Source: an uncultured Flavobacteriales bacterium (GTDB taxonomy: Bacteria; Bacteroidota; Bacteroidia; Flavobacteriales_D; Parvicellaceae). From it: 64,000 nucleotides of DNA. The DNA lies in the NCBI GenBank assembly GCA_943788115.1, contig CALSPA010000011.1, forward strand, positions 1-64,000, written 5' to 3'. Of the stretch, positions 44,959 through 54,975 are shown piece after piece; within the stretch, counting starts at the first letter, position 1; every line of letters starts with the position of its first letter. The notes beneath the pieces are model-generated. The model ran no database searches, had not been told where the DNA came from, and saw only the letters and a program-made list of their open reading frames with translations. The position numbers and the translations under genes are program-made.

Positions 44959-45540
44959 ATGATTTATCCAATTGTTGCATACGGTCATTCTGTTCTAAGA
45001 AAGGAATGTGATGAAATAAATGAAGGAGAAGATGTGTCAATTCTTATAGAAGACATGTTTCAAACCATGTATGCTGCAAAAGGTGTTGGTTTGGCTGCTC
45101 CCCAAATTGGTAAATCTATTCGATTATTTGTAGTTGATGCCACACCTTTTTCTGAAGAAGAACCGGAGAATAAAATTGAAAAAATTGATTTCAATAAACT
45201 TAAAAGTTTAAAAAAAGTCTTCATTAACCCTATAATCGAAAGTCAGTCAGGAGAAAAGTGGCCTTTTTCAGAAGGATGTTTAAGTATTCCAGGTATTCGA
45301 GAAGATGTAATAAGAGAGAGTGAAATTAAAATTTCTTACTTCAATCAAGATTGGGAGTTTAAGGAAGAAATATTTAAAGGAGTAGGTGCAAGGATAATTC
45401 AACATGAATATGATCATATTGAAGGAGTGCTTTTTACAGATTATCTAAACCCACTAAAAAAACGATTGTTGAAAAGAAAATTCACTGATATTTCTAAGGG
45501 GAAAGTTGATGTAGATTATAGAATGAAATTTTTAAAATAG
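44959..45540 (+). CDS. def: Peptide deformylase
   Basis: It removes the formyl group from the initiator methionine of new proteins. The three family motifs are complete: GVGLAAPQIG (residues 43-51), EGCLSIPG with metal ligand C107, and QHEYDHIEGVLF with ligands H149 and H153 and catalytic E150. At 193 residues it is a typical type 1 enzyme with an insert at about 65-85. A TPR lipoprotein gene follows six bases later. Confidence 0.96.
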   Translation: MIYPIVAYGHSVLRKECDEINEGEDVSILIEDMFQTMYAAKGVGLAAPQIGKSIRLFVVDATPFSEEEPENKIEKIDFNKLKSLKKVFINPIIESQSGEKWPFSEGCLSIPGIREDVIRESEIKISYFNQDWEFKEEIFKGVGARIIQHEYDHIEGVLFTDYLNPLKKRLLKRKFTDISKGKVDVDYRMKFLK

Positions 45541-45546
45541 CTAGTA

Positions 45547-46092
45547 ATGAGATTTATAATAAGTGTGTTTTTTTTAATTGGTTTACTTTCATGTGAAACT
45601 AGAAACGAGGTGTCTGATAGCTTTAAGGACAACACAGCATTTAATGAACTTGTAGCCATTGAGAGAACTATTTTCAAAGAAGTTGTAGATGTTGAAAATT
45701 CTAAAAAGATTTCTAAAAAGGGAAAAGATTTATTAAAGCTTTCTCAAGCATACATTGCTTCAAACCCTTCTGACACTTTGCTTGAGAGAGTATACGAAAT
45801 GGCAGCCTTAGGTGCTGAAATTGGAGGTCTGTATAATGATGCGGTTAATTACTTGTATCTTGCTCAAAGAAATTTTCCTAAATCTGAGAAAGCTTCTATA
45901 TATTTATTTAATAGGGCTCGAATATTAGATGATGTTCTTCAAAAGAAAAAGCAAAGTATTTTAGCGTATCAAGAACTCATTGATCTATACCCAAATGATT
46001 CTATTTCAATTAGTATGAAAGCATACTTAGAAAGCGATTTAATGCAAAAATCAGAAGCCGAATTATTAGAATTTTTTAATTCTAATAATTAG
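45547..46092 (+). CDS. TPR-like lipoprotein of unknown function
   Basis: This 181-residue protein begins MRFIISVFFLIGLLSCE, a lipoprotein signal with lipobox LLSC (cysteine 16). The rest is helical with TPR-like pairs (YEMAALGAEIGGLYNDAVNYLYLAQRNFP; IYLFNRARILDDVLQKKKQSILAYQELIDLYP). It sits directly after def and is probably co-transcribed. It would be anchored in a membrane facing the periplasm. No specific partner is visible. Confidence 0.75.
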   Translation: MRFIISVFFLIGLLSCETRNEVSDSFKDNTAFNELVAIERTIFKEVVDVENSKKISKKGKDLLKLSQAYIASNPSDTLLERVYEMAALGAEIGGLYNDAVNYLYLAQRNFPKSEKASIYLFNRARILDDVLQKKKQSILAYQELIDLYPNDSISISMKAYLESDLMQKSEAELLEFFNSNN

Positions 46093-46098
46093 GGAATT

Positions 46099-47487
46099 CT
46101 ACATGTGAATAACTTCGTCATATGCAGCAGCAGCAGCTTCCATGATAGCTTCACTCATTGTTGGATGAGGATGTATGGTTTTTATTAATTCATGTCCTGT
46201 TGTTTCTAGTCTTCTTATAGCAACAATCTCAGCAATCATTTCAGTTACGTTAGATCCAATCATGTGCCCACCAAGAAGCTCACCATATTTTGCATCAAAA
46301 ATTAGTTTGATAAATCCATCATTGTGACCAGCAGCACTAGCTTTTCCAGATGCTGAAAATGGAAATTTTCCAATCTTTAATTCATAACCTGCATCTTTTG
46401 CGGCTTGTTCAGTCATTCCAACAGAGGCGATTTCTGGACTACAGTAAGTGCACCCAGGAATATTTCCATAATCTATTGGTTCAGGATTTAAACCAGCAAT
46501 TTTTTCTACACAAGTAATCCCTTCAGCAGATGCAACGTGTGCTAGAGCTGGACCAGGAATAACATCTCCAATAGCATAGTAACCAGGCATATTTGTTTCA
46601 AAATATTCGTTTACAATAATTCTTCCTTTATCAACGACTATACCAACTTCTTCTAATCCAATTCCCTCAATGTTTGCTTCTATACCAACTGCTGAAAGAA
46701 CAACATCGCAAGATATTTTTTCTTCGCCTTTTTTAGTTTTAATTGTTACTTCACAAGATTTGCCGCTTTTATCAACTTTTTCAACAGATGAATTGGTCAT
46801 TATTTTTAGACCTTGTTTTTTCAGAGTTCTTTCTAGTTGTTTTGAGATTTCATCATCTTCTACTGGGACAATTTTGGGCATAAACTCAACTATAGTTACA
46901 TCTACCCCCATTGAATTGTAGAAATATGCAAATTCAACACCAATTGCTCCAGAACCTACAACAACCATTTTTTTAGGTAGTTTGGGTAAAACCATTGCTT
47001 TTCTGTAGCCAATTACTTTTTCACCATCTTGTTCTAAATTTGGAAGTTGTCTAGATCTTGCACCTGTTGCTATTATGATGTTTTTAGCTGAGTAGTCAGT
47101 AGTTGTCCCTTTTTCGTCTGTAACAACAACTTTTTTCCCAGGTAAAACTTTACCCATACCCATGATAATGTCTATCTTGTTTTTTTTCATCAAAAATTGA
47201 ACACCACCACTCATTTTCTCTGCAACAGATCGACTTCTTTTTACTATTTTATTGAAATCAGCTTTAAAGCCATCAACTTGAATACCATAATCTTCCGCAT
47301 GGTTAATATAGTCAAATACATTTGCACTCTTTAGCAATGCTTTTGTGGGAATACAGCCCCAGTTCAAACAAACTCCACCAAGCGATTCTTTTTCTACAAC
47401 AGCAGTTTTTAAACCTAACTGAGAAGCTCTTATGGCAGTTACATATCCTCCAGGACCACTACCTACAACAATTACATCATATTCCAT
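46099..47487 (-). CDS. lpdA: Dihydrolipoyl dehydrogenase
   Basis: This FAD- and NAD-dependent enzyme reoxidises dihydrolipoamide in the pyruvate, 2-oxoglutarate or branched-chain dehydrogenase complexes and in glycine cleavage. It shows the FAD-binding GSGPGGY, the redox disulfide GGVCLNWGC (C40, C45), the NAD-binding VVGSGAIGVEFAYFY, and the C-terminal active-site base HPHPTMSEAIMEA. Length 462 is standard. The E1/E2 genes are not nearby, so the complex served is unknown. Confidence 0.96.
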   Translation of the reverse strand: MEYDVIVVGSGPGGYVTAIRASQLGLKTAVVEKESLGGVCLNWGCIPTKALLKSANVFDYINHAEDYGIQVDGFKADFNKIVKRSRSVAEKMSGGVQFLMKKNKIDIIMGMGKVLPGKKVVVTDEKGTTTDYSAKNIIIATGARSRQLPNLEQDGEKVIGYRKAMVLPKLPKKMVVVGSGAIGVEFAYFYNSMGVDVTIVEFMPKIVPVEDDEISKQLERTLKKQGLKIMTNSSVEKVDKSGKSCEVTIKTKKGEEKISCDVVLSAVGIEANIEGIGLEEVGIVVDKGRIIVNEYFETNMPGYYAIGDVIPGPALAHVASAEGITCVEKIAGLNPEPIDYGNIPGCTYCSPEIASVGMTEQAAKDAGYELKIGKFPFSASGKASAAGHNDGFIKLIFDAKYGELLGGHMIGSNVTEMIAEIVAIRRLETTGHELIKTIHPHPTMSEAIMEAAAAAYDEVIHM

Positions 47488-47547
47488 TTGCTAAAAGTTT
47501 AATTAGAGTGCGAATTTAATAAATCTTCTTTTCTATAAAGAGATGTT

Positions 47548-48462
47548 TTAAATGTTTTTAATCTCATTTAATTTTTTAAATACTAAATGTGCTACTTTTT
47601 TTGCTGATTCAGGCTTAAATCTAAACCACAACTCTGGTTCTATTAGTTCTAACTCTGAAACGGCTAATTCGTTGTTGTTATCCCAAATAACATCAACTCT
47701 TGCATATATTGGTTGGTTTTCTAAAACGGCAATTACATTTTCAGCAAAATAAATTTCTTCTTCATTTGCTTGGTATTGGTTTACACTACCGCCAAAATCA
47801 TCTTGGACTCTAAAATCTCCTTTCTTCGCCATTTTTTGAACGGCATGACTATATTTTCCACCAAAAATCATAAATGAAATTTCACCTTTTGTTATAATGT
47901 TCTCTTGAAATTCTTGAATCATGAAATCTTCATGTTTGATTAAGCTCTTAAATTCATCTTCATAATTGCTAACTTGGTCTTTTGATATTTTGAAAGTATG
48001 TCTTGCCGCTCCAGAAATAGTAGGTTTAAGTACTATTTTGTTCCAATTAGTTTGATTCATTATCTCTGAAAGTAAGCTTTTAGTTTCTTTTGGGATGAAA
48101 TGAGAAGATGGAATGTTTATATTTTTTTCTGAGAGGTCCTTTAAATAATGTTTGTCAAGATTCCACATTATATGTTCATAACTGTTAACTAGTTTTATTT
48201 TTTCTTTTACTGAAATTAGCCAGTTGTGAAATTCTTTAAATCTATGAAAGTAATCCCAAGTAGTTCTGAAAATTGCAACATGAGCAGTTGACCAATTAAA
48301 ATCTTTTTTATCCCAAGGAACAATTTTTACTTTGCAACCAAGGTCTTCAAGTGCATTTTTCACAAGTCCATCTTCGGTAATTACATTTTGAACATATTGG
48401 TCTATTTCTTTGGGGTTTTCATAGCAGCTCTCAGTAAGTAATATTACATCAAATTCTTTCAT
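47548..48462 (-). CDS. ATP-grasp family protein (RimK/glutathione synthetase-like)
   Basis: This 304-residue enzyme of the ATP-grasp fold probably ligates an amine to a carboxylate. Features are IFRTTWDYFHRFKEF in the N-terminal domain, KIVLKPTISGAARHTFKI (ATP-binding lysine), FMIQEFQENIITKGEISFMIFGGKYSHAVQK and the Mg-binding stretch VDVIWDNNNELAVSELELIEPELWF. Its substrate is not known. Relatives include cycloserine- and peptide-modifying ligases. It stands alone with its own promoter box at 48488. Confidence 0.82.
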   Translation of the reverse strand: MKEFDVILLTESCYENPKEIDQYVQNVITEDGLVKNALEDLGCKVKIVPWDKKDFNWSTAHVAIFRTTWDYFHRFKEFHNWLISVKEKIKLVNSYEHIMWNLDKHYLKDLSEKNINIPSSHFIPKETKSLLSEIMNQTNWNKIVLKPTISGAARHTFKISKDQVSNYEDEFKSLIKHEDFMIQEFQENIITKGEISFMIFGGKYSHAVQKMAKKGDFRVQDDFGGSVNQYQANEEEIYFAENVIAVLENQPIYARVDVIWDNNNELAVSELELIEPELWFRFKPESAKKVAHLVFKKLNEIKNI

Positions 48463-48487
48463 GTTTTTAGTTCTAGATATCGATATT

Positions 48488-48495
48488 CAAATATA
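48488..48495 (-). promoter_or_regulatory. TAnnTTTG -7 box of the ATP-grasp gene
   Basis: TATATTTG on the minus strand lies 25 bases before the ATG. It is a perfect -7 match without a clear -33 element. Confidence 0.5.
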
Positions 48496-48576
48496 TGTGG
48501 AAAATAACATTTGAGAATAAATTTTTTAATATAAATTTATCATGAATTTGAGCGATATAAATTAATGTAAAACAAG

Positions 48577-50235
48577 TTGAAGTATAATTTTAAAATAAAT
48601 AATCCTCATCAACATTTCATTGAAATATCTGCTGAGTTTTCTGTGAACGATAGGTCTACTATCTCACTTAACTTGCCATCTTGGAGACCAGGAAGATATG
48701 AACTTGGTAATTTTGCTAAGAATGTAAAAGATTTGATTGTTAAAGACAATTTAGGTAGTATTTTAAATTTTACTAAAACATCTAAGGATCAATGGTTGGT
48801 CAACACTGCTGGTGTTGAGACTGTAATTGTTTCTTATTTTTATTATGCAAATGAACTTAATGCTGGGTCTACCTATTTAGACGAAAATCAATTGTATGTT
48901 AATCCAATTAATTGTTGTCTTTTTGATGTAAATTCAATTGATGATGAATGCAATGTATATTTAGATTTACCTAGTGATTATACTGTAGCAACTTCATTAA
49001 AAACTACAATAGAAAATCATTTCATAGCAGCTAACTTTCATGAGCTAGTAGATTCTCCTTTTATTTGCAGTAATTCTTTAAAGGAATATCAATATACTTC
49101 ATTTGGTGTTGTTTTTCACCTGTGTTTTCAAGGGGAAGTTAAGCCAGACTGGAAGCTTTTGATTGACGATTTTAAGAAATTCACAGATTATCAAATCGAA
49201 AAATTTGGTAGTTTCCCTGTAAAAGAATATTATTTTTTATTTCAAATTACACCATATATTGCTTATCATGGTGTAGAGCATCAGCGTTCTACAGTTGTTT
49301 TGTTAGGTCCTTCTTACGATGTTTTTAAACAAAAGTATACAAGCTTACTTGGGGTTTCTTCACATGAATTATATCATACTTGGAATGTTAAAGGAATACG
49401 ACCAAAGGATATGTTGCCCTATGATTATTGCAAAGAGAATTATACTCATATGGGCTATGTTACAGAAGGTGTGACAACTTACATGGGTGATCGAACCTTA
49501 TATGAGTCCAATGTGTTTAGTATTAAACAATATTTTAAAGAGCTTGAAACTTTGCTCTTGCGACATTTCCATAATGACGGTAGAAAACATTATTCTGTTT
49601 CGGAGTCAAGTTTTGACACATGGTTGGATGGGTATGTTGCTGGTGTGCCTGGGAGGAAGGTGTCAATTTATGTGGAAGGTGCTCTTATTGCGCTAATTTG
49701 CGATGCTAGAATAAGACAACAAACCAACAATGATTTCTCATTACACGATGTTATTAGAGAGATGTACTCTGGTAGTAGTGAAGTTATTGGGTACGATAGG
49801 CAGTCGTATCAAAATTTACTTGAAAAAATTTCCGGAACAAGTTTTGCCGATATTTTTAATGACCTAATCTACGGCAATAAAGATTTCAACTCTTATTTAA
49901 AAGAGGCATTTGACTTTTACAATTGGTCATATTTACAAGAGCCTTCCATGAATAAAATTTGGAATTATGGAGTAAAGGCAAATTGGATTGAAGGTAGTTT
50001 TAAGGTTTTTAATGTTTTAGAAGGTGGTTCAGGAGCAAATTCTGGACTTGTAATTGATGATAAGATTCATTCTGTTAACGGTTATAAATTGAACAATGAT
50101 TTAAATAAGTGGCTCGAATATTTTCAAAATGATGAAATAGTGATTTCCTTTGAAAGAGCTGGTGAGCTAAAAAGACTTGTTTTAGTTTCTCCTAATAATA
50201 ATCAATATTTTAATTACAAAATGCTTAATAACTAA
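48577..50235 (+). CDS. M61 family aminopeptidase (glycyl aminopeptidase-like) with PDZ domain
   Basis: This 552-residue zinc peptidase has an N-terminal beta domain (PSWRPGRYELGNFAKNV), the catalytic site HELYH (H263, E264, H267) with a downstream glutamate in TEGVTTYMGD, and a C-terminal PDZ domain (VFNVLEGGSGANSGLVIDDKIHSVNGYKL). The start is a TTG: a stop codon lies three codons upstream in frame, and the N-terminus MKYNFKINNPHQHFIEI matches the family. There is no signal peptide, so it is probably cytoplasmic. A small membrane protein gene follows after five bases. Confidence 0.92.
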   Translation: MKYNFKINNPHQHFIEISAEFSVNDRSTISLNLPSWRPGRYELGNFAKNVKDLIVKDNLGSILNFTKTSKDQWLVNTAGVETVIVSYFYYANELNAGSTYLDENQLYVNPINCCLFDVNSIDDECNVYLDLPSDYTVATSLKTTIENHFIAANFHELVDSPFICSNSLKEYQYTSFGVVFHLCFQGEVKPDWKLLIDDFKKFTDYQIEKFGSFPVKEYYFLFQITPYIAYHGVEHQRSTVVLLGPSYDVFKQKYTSLLGVSSHELYHTWNVKGIRPKDMLPYDYCKENYTHMGYVTEGVTTYMGDRTLYESNVFSIKQYFKELETLLLRHFHNDGRKHYSVSESSFDTWLDGYVAGVPGRKVSIYVEGALIALICDARIRQQTNNDFSLHDVIREMYSGSSEVIGYDRQSYQNLLEKISGTSFADIFNDLIYGNKDFNSYLKEAFDFYNWSYLQEPSMNKIWNYGVKANWIEGSFKVFNVLEGGSGANSGLVIDDKIHSVNGYKLNNDLNKWLEYFQNDEIVISFERAGELKRLVLVSPNNNQYFNYKMLNN

Positions 50236-50240
50236 CGTCT

Positions 50241-50717
50241 ATGGATGCTTCTGAACAGTCTTTTAAAGGGTTGAAAATATTATGTTTTTTAAGTTTATTA
50301 GGTTTTGTTTATTGCATGGCTTTCGACTCAACAAAGTTTCTGACATATTCATCTTTAGATGTTGATAGTTTGGTTGAAGATTCTGCTTCTTATGAGGCGA
50401 TAAATAATGAGATTTTAATATGGAAAGATGCCGGAATAGATGTTTCAGAAAAGTGGCTACATAAAATCGCATTACTTTTTTTAATTAGATCGATTTTAGA
50501 TGTTTTAGCTCTCTTAGGTGTTGCATTGATGTTTTATAGAATGAAAATTGGATTTTCTATTTATGCTATTTTTCAGCTGTGCTATGTTATTTCACCATTT
50601 GTATTTTTTGGTGTAAATGGTACTGCAGTTGCACCATTAAATATGATGGCAATCAACCTTATTTATTTAGCTTTGTTTTTCACACAGAAAAAAAATTTAT
50701 TAGCAAGAGAGAAATAA
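50241..50717 (+). CDS. Small membrane protein of unknown function
   Basis: This 158-residue protein has four predicted membrane segments (about 12-28, 72-98, 103-122, 128-148). There is an acidic loop between the first two. I recognise no family motif. It begins five bases after the M61 peptidase and is likely on the same transcript. Confidence 0.65.
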   Translation: MDASEQSFKGLKILCFLSLLGFVYCMAFDSTKFLTYSSLDVDSLVEDSASYEAINNEILIWKDAGIDVSEKWLHKIALLFLIRSILDVLALLGVALMFYRMKIGFSIYAIFQLCYVISPFVFFGVNGTAVAPLNMMAINLIYLALFFTQKKNLLAREK

Positions 50718-50775
50718 AGATTAAAATCTTTGTGTTTTCTAAAACCTTAGGGCCTAAAAATCGTTATTATATACC

Positions 50776-53070
50776 TTGGAAGATTTGCCACCTATATCAC
50801 CAAAGAAAACTAAATCTAGTTTTTTAGCGCGTTTTTTTTATTTTTTCCCATTTCAGCTTTTACTTCTTCATCTTAAAAGAAATCATGTTTTACTTGTCTT
50901 TTGGCTCTTACTTTATTTGTACGTAATTAATGTTGTTGGTAAAAATTTTGGAATTGTTTCTCTCTTTTTAGCTCCAGAATATAATGGTGATATTAATGTC
51001 TATTCTTTTGTCATTTTAGGGTTTTCTTTGGGGGGGTTTATAATGGCTTTTCATATTTACAGCTACATAATGTTTTCTTCAGAATTCCTTTTTTTGGCAA
51101 CCCTGGCAAGGCCATTTCTAAAGTTTTGTATTAACAATATGATTATTCCAATAGTTTTCATTTTAACACTTGTTTATAAATCTTACTTCTTTTTAAAATA
51201 CGAGCAATTTTTAAATACTTCAGATGTTATGCTTTGTATTTTTTCATTGATTCTTGGTTTAGTTGTTTTCTATTTTATGGCAGTTATTTATTTTATAAGA
51301 TTCAATAAAAATGTATATGCTATTAGTGGAAAATCTGAAGATTATTACGATGGTATTTTAAATAAGAGAGTAAGAGAGTCTACTCTTATGAAGAAAAAAA
51401 CAATTTCCAGTAAAATTAAAGAAAACAGAAATAAAAGAATAGATACTTATATGTCTGGTTTTTTTAAAATTTCCTTAGCAAGGTCTACAGAGCATTATGA
51501 AAGAGCATTAATTGATAAAGTTTTTTCTCAAAATCATATCAACGCTTCTGTTTTTGAGATAGTACTAATTGTAACCTTTATTTCATTAGGTCTTCTCAGA
51601 GATTATGAATTGTTTAATATACCTGCTGGTGCTAGTATTTTGTTGCTTTTTACTTTGTTAATAATGTTTTTTAGTTCAATTTACTCTTTCTTAAAAGGTT
51701 GGACACTTTCGATTTGTATTGCAATTTTTTTCTTATTTAATTTCGTTTCAAATCAATACGGAGTTTTTAGGTTTCATAATTATGCATATGGAATTGATTA
51801 TTCCAAAAAAGTGGATTATTCCTATAATAATTTATTGAATAATGTTAATAATGATAATGATTTAAATTTTTCAAATGATCAGGCGTTTCAAATGCTTAAT
51901 AATTGGAAAAATAAGAATAGTTCTATTGATGAGAATTCTAAGCCTAAAATGATTTTTTTAAACATTAGTGGTGGCGGTTTACGTTCTGCATTGTGGTCTA
52001 TTCATGTACTTAACTTTTTAGACAGTTTATCAAATAACAAAATATACAATCAGACACAATTAATAACTGGAGCTTCTGGAGGGATGATTGGTGCTGCTTA
52101 TTATAGAGAAATGATGCACAAAAGTAAATTTGATTCAACATATGTGTTTAGATCTGAAGAGTTAAAAAGCAACATTTCAAAAGATTTATTAAATCAATTA
52201 GCATTTAGTATTGCTACTACAGATATGCTTATCAGGTATCAGTCTTTTAGAGATGGGAATTATTCTTATACAAAGGACAGGGGTTGGTTTTTTGAAAACA
52301 AATTGGTAGACAATTTAAAAGCTTTTAGTCAAAAAAGATTAAATGATTATAGAGTTCCTGAGTTTAATTCAGAAATGCCCATGATGATTTTTTCCCCGTC
52401 TATTGTTAATGATGGTAGGCGAATTTTAATTAGTGCTCAGCCTATTTCATACCTAACCAAAACAGTTAATAATAAATTCACTTCTTCTTATTCCTCAATA
52501 GAAGATTTGGAATTCCAATCTCTTTTTAAAGATAATAATAGCGGTAATATTAAAATGACATCGGTTTTAAGAATGAATGCTACATTTCCATATATATTGC
52601 CCATGGTTTTGTTGCCAACACAACCTTCTATTGAAATTATGGATGCAGGTCTTAGAGATAATTTTGGGATGAAAACAAGTTTAAATTTCATACATAATTT
52701 CAAAAAATGGATTAATCGAAATACTAGCGGTATAGTAGTAATACAAATTAGAGACAAACAGAAGCAATTTGAAGTTGATAATCCTAATAGCGGAAGTTTA
52801 TTGACAACTTTATTGTCACCATTTACTTCTGTTTATAAAAATTTACTTAGAGTTCATGATTACAATAGTGATCAAAATATTGAAATGATGGAGGGTTGGT
52901 TTCAGGGTGATGTTGACCTTGTTACTATTTACATGGATCAAGATAAAGATGATGAAATTTCGATGAGTTGGCACTTGACTCCAAGAGACAAAAAAAGAAT
53001 TTTTAATTCATTAAAATCTGTCGATAATAAAAATGCATTTAAAAAATTAAAACAACTTTTAAATTATTAA
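50776..53070 (+). CDS. Patatin-like phospholipase with a multi-pass N-terminal membrane domain
   Basis: This 764-residue protein has an N-terminal half with about eight membrane segments (to about residue 340) and a C-terminal patatin domain. Oxyanion-type glycine-rich loop is NISGGGLRSALW; the nucleophile elbow is TGASGGMIG (serine near residue 433); the catalytic aspartate is in DAGLRDN (near 623). It would hydrolyse membrane lipids from the cytoplasmic side. The start shown is a TTG at 50776 and may be off by some residues. A DUF389 membrane protein gene follows after ten bases. Confidence 0.85.
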   Translation: MEDLPPISPKKTKSSFLARFFYFFPFQLLLLHLKRNHVLLVFWLLLYLYVINVVGKNFGIVSLFLAPEYNGDINVYSFVILGFSLGGFIMAFHIYSYIMFSSEFLFLATLARPFLKFCINNMIIPIVFILTLVYKSYFFLKYEQFLNTSDVMLCIFSLILGLVVFYFMAVIYFIRFNKNVYAISGKSEDYYDGILNKRVRESTLMKKKTISSKIKENRNKRIDTYMSGFFKISLARSTEHYERALIDKVFSQNHINASVFEIVLIVTFISLGLLRDYELFNIPAGASILLLFTLLIMFFSSIYSFLKGWTLSICIAIFFLFNFVSNQYGVFRFHNYAYGIDYSKKVDYSYNNLLNNVNNDNDLNFSNDQAFQMLNNWKNKNSSIDENSKPKMIFLNISGGGLRSALWSIHVLNFLDSLSNNKIYNQTQLITGASGGMIGAAYYREMMHKSKFDSTYVFRSEELKSNISKDLLNQLAFSIATTDMLIRYQSFRDGNYSYTKDRGWFFENKLVDNLKAFSQKRLNDYRVPEFNSEMPMMIFSPSIVNDGRRILISAQPISYLTKTVNNKFTSSYSSIEDLEFQSLFKDNNSGNIKMTSVLRMNATFPYILPMVLLPTQPSIEIMDAGLRDNFGMKTSLNFIHNFKKWINRNTSGIVVIQIRDKQKQFEVDNPNSGSLLTTLLSPFTSVYKNLLRVHDYNSDQNIEMMEGWFQGDVDLVTIYMDQDKDDEISMSWHLTPRDKKRIFNSLKSVDNKNAFKKLKQLLNY

Positions 53071-53080
53071 ATTCACAAAT

Positions 53081-54545
53081 ATGAAGGAGGATTTAGATGA
53101 CAAGTTAGATGATAAGGGATCTCAGCAAAAGGTAGATTATGACCCTACAAAAATTGATGTTAAATCAATGCAGATAAAAGATCTCCCTTTTTCAGTTTTT
53201 AATTTTTTAAAAAAACTCATTTCAATTGATGATGAGGTGAGTCCGAAAAAAACAATTTCCGCTATTATTTCAGAGATTGATTTTAGAGGGTCAAGCATTT
53301 GGATTTTAATTTGTTCAATTGTTGTAGCATCCATTGGTCTCAATAATAATTCTAATGCCGTTATTATTGGTGCTATGCTTATTTCACCTCTAATGGGGCC
53401 TATTAGAGGAATTGGTCTTTCTCTTGCGACTAATAATTTTAAAATTCTTATTAGATCTTTAATTAATTTTGGAGTTATGGTAGGAGTAAGTTTACTTGCT
53501 TCCTACATATTTTTTTTAATAACTCCATTAAAGGCTGAAACTTCAGAACTTCTTGCTAAGAACTAAGCCTTATGTTTTCGATATTTTAATTGCATTCTTT
53601 GGTGGATTGGCTGGTATTATCGCTGCGGCTACTAATAGTAAAAACGCTGGTTTAACTGTTATACCAGGAGTTGCAATTGCAACAGCACTAATGCCTCCTT
53701 TATGTACAGTTGGATATGGAATGGCTGTTGGGAATTGGGACTATTTTGCAGGTGCATTTTATTTGTTTTCTCTAAATAGTGTTTTTATTTGTTTGTCAAC
53801 TTTTTTGATTATTAGACTTTTGAAATTCCCCAAAGTAGAGTTCGTTAACCCAAAGACAGAAAGAAAAGTTAAATTTTATGTTGTATTAATTTTGCTTTTA
53901 ATTGTAATTCCTAGCATCTTGAAGTTTTCAGATATTATTAAAGAATCTATTTTTAATCAAAATGCTAATGAGTTTGTTGAAAAAACAATTCTTGTTGATA
54001 ACCAGTTAGAGCTTGTTAAAAAAGAGTTTTTATTTTTTGATGATTCATCTTTAATTACTCTCCATGTAGGAGGTTTTTATGTAGATGAACCAACAAAAAA
54101 ACAGTGGAAAAATCAGCTTCAAAATTATGATCTTTCTAGTGTTAAATTGAAAGTTGTAAACTTATCTTCTAAAGAACTAGACGAAGCAGCGTTATTAAAC
54201 AAGTTATTGGAAAATAATAATCAAAAATTTAATTCTATTTCTGAAGAAAGAGATTTGTATAAGAACAAATTGCAGAAAATTGCTCAATTATCTCAAAATA
54301 TGGATGATTTAAATAATAGAATAAACACTCATTTCCCTTCCTTAAATCACTTTGCTTTTGGTGAAACTTATGAGTATAACGGAAATGAAAAAGACACTAT
54401 TTTTACTTTCTTTTTCAATTGGGATTCTACAGTGCTATTTATGGACTTAGAGCATCAGAATAAATTATTAGATGTATTTATAAATAAAGAACTTCAATTG
54501 CTCAATGCAGAAGATTCATTAGATGTTAGACTTATAAAATATTAA
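53081..54545 (+). pseudogene. DUF389 family membrane protein (TIGR00341-like), frame-broken
   Basis: Two overlapping frames (53081-53566 and 53553-54545) form one protein of about 487 residues. The DUF389 core is clear: SNAVIIGAMLISPLMGPIRGIGLSLAT in the first piece, and NAGLTVIPGVAIATALMPPLCTVGYGMA in the second. They join as TSELLARTKPYVFDILIAFFGG if one A near 53558 is removed. The membrane domain has about six segments. The C-terminal 230 residues are a soluble domain with a coiled-coil stretch. The function of DUF389 is unknown. It follows the patatin-like gene by ten bases. Confidence 0.85.
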
Positions 54546-54548
54546 CAT

Positions 54549-54890
54549 ATGGGAAGTAAGAAGAAAAGAACTAATGTCGTGTATTCTACGAATCCCGATT
54601 TTAATTATGATAATGAAGAATTAGCTCAAGATACATTACCTATAAGTGAACAAAAACTATATGTATCTATTGATCGTAAAAGAAGAAAAGGAAAATCTGT
54701 CACTTTGATTGAAGGTTATGTAGGTGAGCCTGAGGATTTAAAAGAGCTTTCAAAGCATTTAAAGAGATCTTGTGGTGTAGGCGGCTCTGCAAAAGATGGT
54801 GAGATTTTTGTGCAGGGGGAGTTTAAAGATAAAGTTGCTAAAATTCTTATTGCTATGGGCTACAATACAACTAAAAAGGGTGGTTATTAA
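54549..54890 (+). CDS. SUI1/eIF1-like translation factor (YciH family)
   Basis: This 113-residue protein has a C-terminal SUI1 domain: VSIDRKRRKGKSVTLIEGYVGEPEDLKELSKHLKRSCGVGGSAKDGEIFVQGEFKDKVAKIL. The basic KRRKGK loop corresponds to the region that contacts rRNA in eIF1. Bacterial members influence start-site fidelity in vitro and are not essential. It begins three bases after the DUF389 gene. Confidence 0.93.
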   Translation: MGSKKKRTNVVYSTNPDFNYDNEELAQDTLPISEQKLYVSIDRKRRKGKSVTLIEGYVGEPEDLKELSKHLKRSCGVGGSAKDGEIFVQGEFKDKVAKILIAMGYNTTKKGGY

Positions 54891-54975
54891 ACACTTGTTT
54901 AGTTAATAACTTTATAAGTCTCATTTCTATTAAGAATGTCTTTTTAATATATTGGTATAATTAAATATTATTGAT

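Noticed and set aside
53081-54545. A second programmed frameshift, in the DUF389 gene
   Set aside because: The break needs one base removed in a short AA, with no slippery heptamer in phase; a sequence error is simpler.
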